A stretch of DNA of 25,051 nucleotides from Chara braunii (taxonomy: Eukaryota; Streptophyta; Charophyceae; Charales; Characeae), in contig BFEA01000538.1 in assembly GCA_003427395.1 (NCBI GenBank), positions 842,164-867,214 on the forward strand, in the 5' to 3' direction. Shown piece after piece: positions 8,285 through 18,488 of this stretch (within the stretch, counting starts at the first letter, position 1; each line of letters starts with the position of its first letter). Made by a program: the position numbers and the translations under genes. The notes under the pieces are model-generated. The model was not told the origin of the DNA. It was given only the letters and a program-made list of their open reading frames with translations, and ran no database searches.

Positions 8285-9090
8285 AAACTGCGGGCTCGAC
8301 GGGGGCGTCGAGAAGAGGTCCGGGCTTGTTTGTCGGGCGACCGAACCCCAGTCGGTCGACCTAGATTCGGCTATTTCGGCTCTAAAATTAAATGGAAGTA
8401 CGGGACTAGACCAGGACTTTCGCCTCACGTGCCTGGAAAAATTAGGGGTAGAGAAGGGACCCTTAATTTTTTCCATGACGTCTCACAGAAGTAACCCTTG
8501 AAAATGGTTAAATGCGACGCGGGAACTGACCCGCCGCAATGCTTTTGCGGGGTATGACTGGGGCCGAAATGGCGCCCCGAATTTTTGTCAATTTTGGTAC
8601 CTAAATTATAAATCAGGGAAAATACTAAGAGCAATAGGGAGGGAGAAGAAAAGCAGAGTATTCCTTAATTTTATTATTTTTTGCGACAACTAAATTTTGG
8701 AGGAGGTACCTTGTTGTTTTACACTTTCAGCGATTAAATTGAAAACGAAGGAAAAGATTAAAAATCATAAAGGAAAAGAGAAATAAAGGAATTTCGATTA
8801 TTTAATTAAAAACCCCTCGGAAATTAAATTTTGTAAATTTACGATTATGTCACTAATTCAGACAATGGAATTAAAAGAAAAGGAGAATAATTGAAAATGA
8901 TGGGACAAACCGGAACTAATGATTATTCGATGCTTGGCCCGATCTTGCTTGGATTACCTACCGTCAGCTTAGGGTCCAGACTTAATCAGATTCTCTGAAC
9001 TCTAACCTTTTCGTTGTTCCCTGATGATCAAGATTTTCCGTGTCGCCATCCCGATTTGCCTGATTACTAACACCACTAAGTCAGTCCGAG
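8285..9090. other. AT-rich stretch without a recognisable gene
   Basis: A short open frame (8265-8501) contains VDLDSAISALKLNGSTGLDQ, but it has no recognised family and no start context. From 8500 to 9090 the DNA is A/T-rich, with runs such as taattttattatttttt, and I see no gene, RNA or repeat array. Confidence 0.5.
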
Positions 9091-9129
9091 GATGGTCGCA
9101 TGGACGGCGGGTGATGGTGCTACCTTAGG

Positions 9130-10100
9130 TCGACATTGGTGCGGAATTGGTGCGGAAACACGGTTCAGACAGATTCGGTATTGTTACGGAGTGGCTGCGT
9201 CCTGCGGTGCCAGACGTGATTCTGGTTCGGTATGGGCTCGCTATCACTTTGTTTCAGGCAGGGACCACCACGGTGACTTATTTTCAGGTTTGCGGCCGCA
9301 GCAGTGCTTTATTATCAGGCTCGGGGCCATCACGGCGATTTATATTCAGGTTCGGCACCCTTACGATGGTTTGTGCCAGGCTCGGTGCCATCATGACAGT
9401 CTGTTTCAGGGTTTGGACTATCGCGGCTGTGTGTTTCACGTTCGGCGGCATCAAGGTATTATATTTCTCCTTCAGCGTGAGCTCGGCATCATTGTACTTC
9501 AGGTTCTGACACATCGGGGTGGTTTATTGTCGGGTTTGTCGAGGGACACTATGGTGATATAATTTCAGCTTCGGAACCACCGCAGCGGGCTATTGCGGGT
9601 TCGAAACCTTGGTGGTATTTTATTACATGTTCAACGGTGGTTATTTCGGGTTTCGCGCCGGCAGGACGGTCTATTCCCTCTTGCCGCCGCAATGGCTGCT
9701 TATTTTTAGGACCCGAGTCATCGCAGGTGTTTATAATAGATTCGGCATTGTATGGAGCACACGTCACGCCTCCTTCTTTAGGCTCGTTTGGGTAACGTTG
9801 TCTGGTGTGGAATTGTTCACATTTGATATTTATGGTCGAGCTGCCGCGCCGGCTGACACATTTGGCCGACACATTTCATGTTCGGTACTATTACCGCGTT
9901 GATAACAGGCTTGGTATTAGTCTGACGTGGGCATATTTCAGGATCGGTAATGTCAGCGTCGGCGTGGTACAGCTCAAGGTTCGGGACTGGTATGATATGG
10001 CAAGTTGCACTGGTTCGATACGATTCGCGGCAAACTGATTCGGCATAATTATGGCCCTGGTACAACTTTCTGTGCCCTGGTTTGGACATTTCGGAACTGT
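9130..10100. repeat. Decayed ~31-bp tandem array
   Basis: Units begin with a ttcaggttcgg-like box, followed by a catcacggtgg-like box and a tttat-like end. Box starts can be placed at 9253, 9283, 9314, 9345, 9375, 9405, 9435, 9465, 9498, 9529, 9564, 9593 and about 9624, so spacing is 30-31 with a few longer steps. Similar boxes continue less regularly to about 10100 and perhaps 10370 (ttcatgttcggtac, ttcaggatcggtaa, caaggttcggga). Units differ at many positions, so the array is old. Because 31 is not a multiple of 3, open frames of 70-156 codons here (for example 9092-9562) are repeat translations, not genes. Confidence 0.8.
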
Positions 10101-10369
10101 CTTGTGTGACACTCTTAATGGTGCGAGGGTGCCGCTTTGTGGCGGGTCCTGTCTCTCAGGTTAGGCCAGTGCTATGGGACTGATTGGACTCGACCTATCG
10201 ACACTGATCCTTATTTGAGGATTGACGGGACCGCGATGGATGACTCATGGTACCGCTCTACTATTATTCCAGGAACGGCTTCGGGGTTGACACTCGAGCA
10301 GCGGCCTGGATCCGCTGGTACCACTGTTTTCACAGGGGCACTGCAGTACTGGTATTCCGCGATATTGGC

Positions 10370-11660
10370 CTGTATGTCTGTGTTCTCGTAAGCCTCTGGT
10401 CCGTGGAGGCTCATGCGCAGTGCAGCAGCCCGCATATAGGAAGGACGAGCGGAATTTTGAAGGGGAGGAATGCATTGGAGAGGGGAGTTCAGTCTGGCGT
10501 GCAAGGTGTACGCAGCATTCTACGACAGATGCGGACGGTTAGACGCGCGCACGTGATGGGGCAGAAGAAGTGTGAGGCAGTTGCAACAGGGAGACATGCA
10601 CGGGAGTAGGTCTGCGTAGAGCACTAACACGAGTTGGTGAGCGCGGGCAGGAAGACAACGAAGGAAACGAGAAGATGAGGAGGAGTTTGCGAGCAGACAT
10701 AGGACGTTGACTTCGAAGATTGGGCGCTGCACTGGACTGGTGAGCAGAGGTACATAGTGGAAGCGCGAGCAGCTTGGGGGGGGGAAACGGCTATGGACAC
10801 CCGGGACAAAGACAGAGTTGGGAGACATGGAAGGTGTACCCGGTACGGGTGAGGACTAAACGGGGGTGACGCGAAAGACAGTTGAGGCGGGAACTGTTCT
10901 CACGCCAGTCGGGCGAGCCTGGGTGACTGACCGTGAAAGAGCTTGCGGAAGCGAGTGAGAGGAGACTGAGGAAAAGCCGTGAGCAAAGGCGTTGTGGGGG
11001 ATGCACGAGTTTAGCGATAAAGAATAAAGAGTACGAAGCGCCGCTCAGCCCAATGCGCTACGCCTCAAAGGGGCTGGCAGCAGTGCGAGTTACGGGTTCG
11101 AGATAGGGGAACATGGTGGAAGCAGCCCTGCGCCAAGCGCTGTAAGTGAGGTGGTTCGCGGAACTGACGGGACAAAGGTAAGACGCTTTGTTCCCAACCA
11201 CGATTGCGGGAACGCGCGACTAGGCGCAGGTGGGCATGCTTGAGAGGAGAACCCAGATTGCTTGAGTACCGCAACCTTGAGAGAATTGGCGTTGTCTTAC
11301 GGTCTCTCGACAGTGAGCCCTGCGAGTTTTTTCCTGGAAATTAACGTGGCGAATAACTGAGACACTCACTGATCGCTCCAAATTGACTTCATCTTGTGGT
11401 TGCCCAGTGTGCGCCGATTGGACCAACAGAAGGTTACATGCGGTGGTTCTTTTTCTCACGAGCACACTGCAGTTGGCCACGAAATGAATCTGTTTGAAAT
11501 TTGCTGCTTACATGGCATGTGCCTGCAATCGGCGCGAGTGTAATTTGACAAACGGGTAATAGATCGGCTATCCGAAGAGGGATGCCTCGTGATTGGTTCA
11601 TTTTTGGCTTCCTGATTTCAAACTGAGCTGGTGTTGCGAAGGGTGACAAGGAAAGGAAAG
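10370..11660. other. Gene-poor purine-rich stretch
   Basis: G/A-rich DNA (for example gagcgcgggcaggaagac, gcttgggggggggaaac) with only short, composition-driven open frames on both strands. I find no family match, no RNA gene and no clear tandem period. It may be further decayed satellite, but I cannot support that. Confidence 0.4.
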
Positions 11661-12050
11661 TAGACAAGGGGGGGGGTAAAGGAACGAGTCGCCACCAAGG
11701 AGGGAAGAGCTAAACGGGGGAGAAAGAGAGAAGGGAAGGATAGTAAGAAGGGGGAATCAGGGAGTAGGACTGGCAAAGCGAGTGAAGAGAGTCAATTGGT
11801 TTCGCACTTCATTTGATCTTGCATGTACTCGCAACCTGAAACGAATTACAGCCTGGTGAAAAACTGCTCTCCTAGAGCATAAGCCTTTGAGGCAGGCAAG
11901 ACTAAGAGCCACATGATTATTCTTTCTATGTGTATTTTATGAAATATCTCTCCCCTCCCCTTGTTCACTCGAAACAGGTTCGATTAAGGGGGAATAGGAG
12001 ATCGGGAGATAATTAGATAGAGGGAGAGGGAAAGCTTCTGAGAATCTGTT
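11660..12050. other. Stretch with no recognisable feature
   Basis: It begins with a G run and AG-rich DNA (11660-11760), then mixed sequence with no long open frame on either strand. Nothing else is visible. Confidence 0.5.
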
Positions 12051-12745
12051 TGAACTCGCTGTCGTACTAACTAGTTGGGTTTGTTCACTGTGGGAGCAAT
12101 CGCTGACCGAAATCAGTGACTCGAACTAGTGGTGAGATCAGTCAACTGATTTCCTATAAACTGCTGTCGGACGAGCCTTACAACCAGGTGGTCAACAGGT
12201 GCTGCAATAATGTGCAATGCGAACTTGAATACTCAATTGTTGTGATTTCGTCGAAATGGCAGTTAACTGAAATGTTTGCTGTAAAGTAAACCTGGCCTCT
12301 TGGCCGTTGGCTGCAAAAGCTCGATGCCCTGTGATTTTGCTGGGTTACCAATTAACTACGGAACCTAATTTCCCGCGTGCACGACAATACCCCGACTAAC
12401 TTTACTGTGGAATGAACCCGCTGACCAGAGCGAGGGTTGTATGAACCTGCTACAGTGCTAACTTGACACCCTGATAAGCTAACTGAACGAAAGAGCTGCA
12501 GTGCAATCATGCCAGCTGGATGCTCAACGTATGAAAACCGTTGCTGTGTTAGCGTGCGTGCAAGTTGATAACCTCTTTAATCTGTGGCGGAGTGAGCGTT
12601 CTAATAGATTGGTTAACGTTTGAAATTTGTTGCAATGTGAGCTTGCGATACAGACCGACTGACTCTTGAAAAGGGCTACTGTTAGAGTCTTGCCAAACTG
12701 ATGGAGTAATTCCTGAAAATTATCGCAGCGTGAACGCATGGGAAT
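12050..12745. repeat. Decayed ~45-bp tandem array
   Basis: A box resembling gttgcagtgtgagcttg recurs at about 12402, 12449, 12495, 12540, 12584, 12629, 12675 and 12722, giving spacings of 44-47. Between boxes there is a gactgatt/gataacc part and a tgaaaa/tgaacc part (for example tgaaaaccg, tgaaatttg, tgaaaatta). Looser matches (tgctgcaataatgtgcaatgcg near 12199, tttgctgtaaagtaaacc near 12271) suggest it began by about 12050. No ORF is expected and none looks real. Confidence 0.7.
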
Positions 12746-13250
12746 TCCAGAATCAAGGAGAGTAGAAACAAGGAACACAAGCCTACTCTAAAACACAGCC
12801 CCTGCTGGTCGCCGAGGACCTTGAAAGCGGGCACGGCGCGTGACAGACGCCGTGGCCCTTGGCTTCGGCGAACGGTAGGTGCCCCTCCCCGGGTTTCCTT
12901 ACACTGGATCGTTGCTGGCTCCACCATGTAGTCGACTTCGGGCGGGTGGATACTCCTGCTCAGAGAAACTACTAATATCAATGATAGCAGCACTCCTGGG
13001 TGGCTGGCGGAACCGGAAAGGTCCCACGAGGACGGGGGGTCAGGATACATGATATGGTACTCTTCCCATCCCTCCTCCTGCTGGTGCTGAGGGGCGTGCT
13101 CCAATAAGATTGAGGTCAGGGATGATTGGCAGTGGTGGTGTCCGCTCCGCGTAGCTTACACGTGCCCGAGATCCATTCTCCAAGGTTCCTTCTCCAGACG
13201 GAGCTATGTATCACCCGCGGTTCATCCCCATATTTGTTATTTTGTTTTTT
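12746..13250. other. GC-richer stretch with an open minus-strand frame
   Basis: Composition rises in GC after the 45-bp array. A minus-strand frame (13104 to 12682) reads EHAPQHQQEEGWEEYHIMYP and then DPPSSWDLSG in its first third, which looks more like coding sequence than its neighbours. It has only a TTG at its front and runs into the satellite at its end. I do not recognise the product. It may be a single exon or chance. Confidence 0.3.
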
Positions 13251-13283
13251 GACGATTTTGAGAATTTTAAATAAATAGAAAAC

Positions 13284-13583
13284 GAAAAACACCTAGGCTA
13301 CCAGAGTGGCCCGGGGTCACTTGGCCGGCCGGGCCAAAAAAAAATAAAAGAATAATAATAATAATAATATTTTTAAATTTATTTTTTATTATAAAATTGG
13401 TGAAGAATTTTGATGTGACCCTGAGGCAAACGTTGTTCAGTTTATTTTTTTGCATACTATAGTTGTTTTTCGGATTTTTTGGATTTTTTTTTTTTTTTTT
13501 TTTTTTGCTGGGACCTTCCCTGGTCCTTGCACGGGTTGGCCACCTGGGACCCAGGCGGCCCGGCTGGTAGCCTAGAAAAACAC
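13284..13583. mobile_element. Small element with terminal inverted repeats (MITE-like)
   Basis: The left end aaaaacacctaggctaccag (13285-13304) matches the reverse complement of the right end ctggtagcctagaaaaacac (13564-13583), with a small gap. Both ends run inward into G/C-rich arms (gtggcccggggtcacttggccgg on the left; ggccacctgggacccaggcggcccgg on the right) that also partly pair. The middle is T/A-rich. The element has no coding capacity. Size (~300 bp), inverted ends and AT-rich flanks fit a non-autonomous DNA transposon. No target duplication was identified. Confidence 0.6.
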
Positions 13584-13695
13584 AATATTAAAATCAGAAT
13601 AACCATAATGAAAAAAAAAATGGAAATTTTTATTTTTTATTTTTTTCTGATTGCTGGTGGGATAAACATGGTGCATATGTTTGTTTGATTTTTTT

Positions 13696-13746
13696 TTATA
13701 ATTGATTGATTGATTGATTGATTGATAAAAAAAAAAAAAAAAAAAA
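13696..13746. repeat. (TTGA)n tetranucleotide repeat with flanking T and A runs
   Basis: attgattgattgattgattgattgat preceded by a T run and followed by a run of about 20 A. The same T-run/(TTGA)n/A-run arrangement forms the outer ends of the foldback element at 7060-7515, so this may be a lone end of the same kind of element. Confidence 0.8.
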
Positions 13747-13749
13747 CGA

Positions 13750-15160
13750 GCGTGTTTGTGTATGTGTGTCAGAGTACTCCATGCCAAGCACGTATAAGCA
13801 AAATACGAAAACCGTATTACAATCAAGCTCCGAAATAATTCATCGGCACACCCCCATTAACCTTGTCAAGCGAGCACATGACTTCTCAAGCCAAACAACC
13901 CTTTACGTGGGATCTTATAGACGAAGCATTGCCAATACCTTTTTCCGCGTACGTGTATTCAAATGGCCAGGAGATGCATAATTCCGGATGACGAACAAAA
14001 AATCACATACATCATAATCCGAGTAAAAATATCTGCTTCATTTTATAATAGCCAATGTATGGATATAATAAATACTGACGCATATCTAGGTAGACGGGGT
14101 CATGTCAAGAAGATCCGCATTACGATTGGGTGTATAGAATATGGTATTCTATGTCTAAGCAGAGGTGTAAGCCTTTATGGAGTGATTTTCGTACAAAGAT
14201 CTCTTATCCATATTTTAATTATCTAGTATCTAGAGAATGTTCAGCCAAGCGCAAGGGCGTTCGTGTTCAATTGCCCTGTCTGTGGCGATTGTAGCCACGT
14301 GGATAGGTACGAAGCGCAAACGCGTCACTGCACACACACACACAAATTCGTGCTACGAAATCCACCCTAAGTTGTCGTTCGTATAATCGAGATCGTATGG
14401 GTTCAGACGGCAGCATCGACAGGATAGCGGAGCGATTCCACTCATCAGTCCATCTGTCAATCGGTCAACTGATCAATTAAGCAAGTGTTGGACAGAGGAA
14501 TCGGTCTGCCAACTAGCCAAAGAGAAAGAAGGGAGAGCATCTACCCAACTTGCGCAATAGTTACAAAGGAAAAGATACATGTGATCTCATCATACACAAC
14601 CATACATACATTCTTATACTCATTCATACACACATACACACTCACACACATTGACACATCCAAACACAAGCATGGATATACGTATCCCCCACCAAAACGT
14701 GCAAAACAATACCACCAACAGGCACCCACCATAAGGCTTGGATCTTTGTTGCTCATGCATCACCCAATGAGATTCGAGCATACACTTCCCCTGAATAGAA
14801 CTTATTCCCAATAGGAAGTAATGTGATAAGTACGCAAGGAATCACAACGATTATTTAGAACACAGGCGGTAAGAGCAAGCAGCACCATCCATCATAGTAT
14901 CCGATCCTAGCACCGACCTCGACGGTCAACAACCATGTGGATAGATAGTGTGTATAGAGGCAACTCCATATGTATTGATACAGGTACAATCATATAGGCG
15001 ATACTCCATAAAAAAGATTATTTTAGTGCAAGACAATAGGTCCATCATCCATTTGTACAAACAATGTCGACACTGCCTATACTATTCATTACATGAGTGA
15101 TCGAAAGCAAAGGAAATCCACTTTCAAAACATAACTCAAAGGAACACACACGTTGAATCG
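13750..15160. other. Gene-poor stretch with CA/CATA-rich patch
   Basis: Open frames at 13718-13981 and 13963-14226 on the plus strand have no recognised motif. A short (AC)n lies near 14331-14344. A CATA/CACA-rich patch at about 14590-14670 gives Thr/Tyr/His-rich frames that are artefacts of repeat composition. No gene is supported. Confidence 0.5.
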
Positions 15161-15164
15161 TCGA

Positions 15165-15902
15165 TTACACAGAACAAGTCCTTCTTTCGACAAAGAACCG
15201 CCTCTCACATAGCCATAAAGCTGAAGCGTCATTTCTCCTTCCTTTCTTCACATGCAGCACAAAAACGCTATGCGAAGATGTGAACGAATACGAACATGAA
15301 CAGACCGGCTGCATGCTCAGAGGCAGTTCCGCGTAGTATGGGAATCTTGCCTTGACAGCCAAAGCACGGAGGGTAGTGGCGATCCCTGAAGTGCTTTTCC
15401 GCCGCTAGCCACTAGTACACGGCTTCATCAGAGAGAACACTTGCTTCTCTGTCACACATGCTTCGGAAGTCGAAGTGATGGGGGCGGTGGCAGTGCCTTC
15501 AGGCTGCAGGTGATGCAAAAAAGCGAGAAAAGAAAGAAATGCTAGCAAGGCTATGAAAGCGAGCAGAACATATGCCAAGACCTCAATGGCAACCCCCATC
15601 TTCTCGTTCACGTCCTCCCTATTTAGCGCTATCAAGCCTAGCTCTATCAACTTACATGCAACCCAGCGCAGAAGATCGAACGGAAAGAAAACTCACATCA
15701 TCACCCGCTCAGCGTGTAAGTGAGGCATGTGAGGATCACGCAAAGAAAAGTTAAGCATGAAGTCGCGTGGCGCATATGCAGTACATCATATACAACAAAC
15801 TATCCGCGAAAGCTCAGGAGAGGAGGGCGCAAGAGCCTTTACCATATCCTCTTCATCATCGATCATTCGATCCAGCAGCTCCTGATCCACCTGGTAATCC
15901 AT
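15165..15902 (-). CDS. Possible spliced gene or remnant, unrecognised
   Basis: An ATG at 15902 starts MDYQVDQELLDRMIDDEEDM, an acidic 38-residue frame that ends near 15786. Further along, one frame runs from about 15700 to 15165 with a single TAG at 15405. It contains a strongly hydrophobic stretch (VAIEVLAYVLLAFIALLAF) and then ALAVKARFPYYAELPLSMQP. Splice-like signals are present: cat|gtaagt near 15655, and a pyrimidine tract before cacctgcag near 15505. These would make the hydrophobic part an intron instead of a membrane segment. I cannot decide the structure. The acidic start recalls the N-termini of some plant transposase-like proteins, but this is weak. Confidence 0.3.
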
Positions 15903-16159
15903 GGAGAAAGCAGCAACGTGGCACCAACGTTCCTGGAGATGACACTATCATCTTCCACCTGAGCTTCTGACAACTCGAATACTTGCCACTGTTCGGCTCG
16001 CTATTCGAAAAACGGCCGAACGGAAAGCGTGCGCACCAGGAAAATGATAAGAGTTAGAGGAATATTTCTGTAGTTCAAATAGTGCCCCGCCATCGTCATT
16101 TTCCGAAGGATACTGCGCATGGGCAGTATTGCTATCGCGGTTTCACGAGGCGAGAGAAC

Positions 16160-16470
16160 AAGCTCCTAAAACGAAAGCTAAAAAAATAAGAAAAAAAAGT
16201 TCAATACAGTCAGGGGACATAAACAAAGGACACGTAGATGAAACGACACCCCAAGTTGAATGAAGCGTCACCCTAAGTGAATTGCGTGCAAGCCGTCGGC
16301 GGCTACGATGAGTGACGCCTTGAAAAACAGAAATAGAAAATAGAGAAAGAAGGAAAAGAATGAAAAAAAAACAAAGAAAAAAAGAAAAGAAAAAAAGATT
16401 AAAAAAAAAGAAAAAACCAAAAACTGAAAAATAAAACGAAAAAAAGAGAGAAAAAAAAAAACAGAAAAAT
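16160..16470. other. A-rich purine tract
   Basis: Mostly A with scattered G (aaaaagaaaagaaaaaaag and similar), strongest from 16325 to 16465. Low-complexity DNA with no gene. Confidence 0.8.
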
Positions 16471-16484
16471 CTCTACATTAGTTG

Positions 16485-16766
16485 CTACGAAAAATCAGAC
16501 CTTCTTCGTACGCATTCTAGTGGGATCGATCTGAAGCTAGTTCCGAGGTGAGCGCGGGTTGTATGCACAATCGAAGTCAGGTTATTACAGACTCTGTTGG
16601 AGCCGCTTCTCGACCCATAACCATTGTACCATATGCAGCTCTTGGTGTGTTGCATCATGAAGGAAGAGACGGGGGCATTTACCCAACTTACCTGCCCTGG
16701 AACCCCCGCCGTCCCCCACCCATATATCTTTTTTAGTTGATTAGTATGTTTTATTCCCTCTTCCAT
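16485..16766 (-). CDS. Short open frame, unrecognised
   Basis: The frame reads from 16766, GEGIKH-like start, with KIYGWGTAGVPGQVSWVNAP and later HTKSCIWYNGYGSRSGSN and TRAHLGTSFRSIPLECVRRR. Its composition is balanced and unlike the low-complexity DNA on both sides, so it could be an exon fragment. No start context, family or splice signals were established. A chance frame remains quite possible. Confidence 0.15.
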   Translation of the reverse strand: MEEGIKHTNQLKKIYGWGTAGVPGQVSWVNAPVSSFMMQHTKSCIWYNGYGSRSGSNRVCNNLTSIVHTTRAHLGTSFRSIPLECVRRRSDFS

Positions 16767-16863
16767 TTATCTCACTGACTTACCATTTGTCCCCTCCGTT
16801 CGGTGATCTCTTCTCCCCTTCCCAACTTCTCTGCCCTTCGTCCTCGTGTTATTCATGTATGTA

Positions 16864-16865
<2 letters not shown>

Positions 16866-16903
<38 letters not shown>

Positions 16904-16960
16904 CGCGCACGCAGGTGTGTGTGTGTGGTGTGATTGCACTCGTGTGTGTGTGTGAAGAAA
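16866..16960. repeat. (GT)n microsatellite with a GCGC palindrome
   Basis: About 17 GT units, then gtgcgtgcgcgcacgcag, which contains the palindrome gtgcgcgcac, then more GT. An alternating purine-pyrimidine tract of this kind can adopt left-handed DNA; that is a general property, not shown here. Confidence 0.95.
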
Positions 16961-17470
16961 AACAAACAAGCAATATGCAAGTTAGAACAACCCTTGTAGC
17001 TGGGAACGACACTAGTACGTTTCACCAAACCAAAACAAAATCTGACATTCTTGACTATCAAATCTGTAGTCAAAACCAACTCGTTCACCAATGCACTTTA
17101 CTCCTAGTCGAGATGTTCTCTTGCGCCCATCAGAGATGCCCATGGAAAGTCATGCGAAGGCCACCAAGGCAAAACACAGTAGGGCGAACAATGGTGAGAC
17201 ACCAAAGCATTGGGCAACAAATAGTTGCAAGGCACATAGGGTGGAGGAAATGGACGAGGCGGGAGGGCAAACAAACAACACAAAAAAGCAAGGGAAAAGG
17301 CACATAGCACAAGTACTAGTTGAAAAACCAAACAGTGAAAAAAAATAATAAAAATTGATGATGACAGACTGTTTACTCGGAGTTGCAATGACTCATCAGG
17401 ATGCTGAACCCTGACAATCTGCAGAATCTCCGTATTTGATGGTTTGGGTCAGTAACCCATTGACCCTTGT
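16961..17470. other. Stretch with no supported gene
   Basis: Several overlapping open frames exist on both strands (for example 16846-17307 plus and 17104-17388 minus), but the first is partly a translation of the GT repeat, and none shows a motif, start context or family match. Confidence 0.4.
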
Positions 17471-18140
17471 TTAGGGCAGACTGTCCCCAAGTGGAACATA
17501 ACAGCGGGCAGCAACCCTGTGGAGCACCAGGCAGCACAGTTGAGGCCACACGGCTGCACAACGCCAAAAACGACTGCAAGGAACGATATGGCACACAGGA
17601 CATGCAGCACGGCAACTGTGTAGTGAAGCACAAGGCAACAAAAGCAAGGCAACCACACTGCAAGGGACAACAGGGCGAGCGGACCAGCAACTCGGTAACC
17701 GTGGAGCGAGGCACAAGGCACCCGCAATAAGGCAGCCATCCAACAAGGCCCGCAAGCAGCGAACACGGAAGGCACGACTAGTGGAAGGGCAGCCAGGCAG
17801 CGGAGCAGCGAAGCAGCGGAGCAGCGGAGCAGCGGAGCAGCGGAGCAGCGAAGCACAAGGCAACACCAACAACATGGCCACACCACACAACGAACACATC
17901 AACCTGCAAAGAACCACATGCGAACCAAGCGGGACACGCAGCAGGGCAGCGGCGGAGTGCAGACGAGGCCGTCTACACATCCAACACAGAGCAAACCAGC
18001 GCATGACCTACTCACATCACGATTGCACCCCGCAGACTGCTGGTTCCCACCACCCACTGAGCCAATGAGACATCCGACGAGCATCCGTCATCACCCACAG
18101 GCAACACAGACATCCCGAACCGAGCGGCCCCCCTAAGAGG
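17471..18140. repeat. CA/AGC-rich block with a GCAGCGGA 8-mer minisatellite
   Basis: Seven tandem units of gcagcgga or gcagcgaa lie at 17797-17852. Around them, looser copies of a gaagcacaaggcaaca phrase recur (near 17623 and 17848), along with many ggcaaca, gcacaaggc and agcagc words. All three minus-strand frames stay open in parts because stop codons are rare in this composition, giving Leu/Cys/Ala-rich translations (LLRCSAAPLLRCSAASLLRC). These are not genes in my view. Confidence 0.75.
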
Positions 18141-18277
18141 GCAGTTGGCACTCCAAATGCGGAACCATCAACTGTTTGGCACTACTGAAGGGTGCTCAGT
18201 TGGGCACAGAGAAATACTTGGAAAACATCAGAGGAGGGACAGACAACAGGAGAAAGACTAATGGACATAAAACGGAT

Positions 18278-18287
18278 TGTGTGTGGG

Positions 18288-18340
<53 letters not shown>

Positions 18341-18392
18341 GTGTGTGTGGTAGCGCGCGTGTATTTGTGTGTGGGTGTGGGTGTGGGTGTGG

Positions 18393-18448
<56 letters not shown>
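18278..18448. repeat. Long (TG)n microsatellite
   Basis: Two long TG runs separated by gtccgtgtgtgtggtagcgcgcgtg and a (GTGTGG)n part (gtgtgggtgtgggtgtgggtg). Immediately after it, atttcgtc and gacgaaat flank a run of 15 T at 18473-18487, forming a hairpin arm pair. Confidence 0.95.
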
Positions 18449-18450
<2 letters not shown>

Positions 18451-18488
18451 CTACGATTTCGTCAAAACGGACTTTTTTTTTTTTTTTG

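Noticed and set aside
9020-9065. tgatga and ctga, resembling C and D boxes of a snoRNA
   Set aside because: The C box lacks its purine, the boxes are too close together, and no terminal stem is present.
9595-9610. gggttcgaaacc, resembling a tRNA T-loop
   Set aside because: No cloverleaf could be placed around it, and it is a variant of the 31-bp repeat box.
9092-9902. Open frames of 97-156 codons on the plus strand
   Set aside because: They lie inside the ~31-bp tandem array; the period is not a multiple of three, and all frames look equally open.
14541-14814. Open frames in the CATA/CACA patch
   Set aside because: Composition-driven Thr/Tyr/His or Val/Cys/Met translations with no motif.
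17449-18004. Cys/Leu/Ala-rich minus-strand frames of 113-177 codons
   Set aside because: They come from CA/AGC-rich repeat DNA in which stops are rare, and three overlapping frames look alike.
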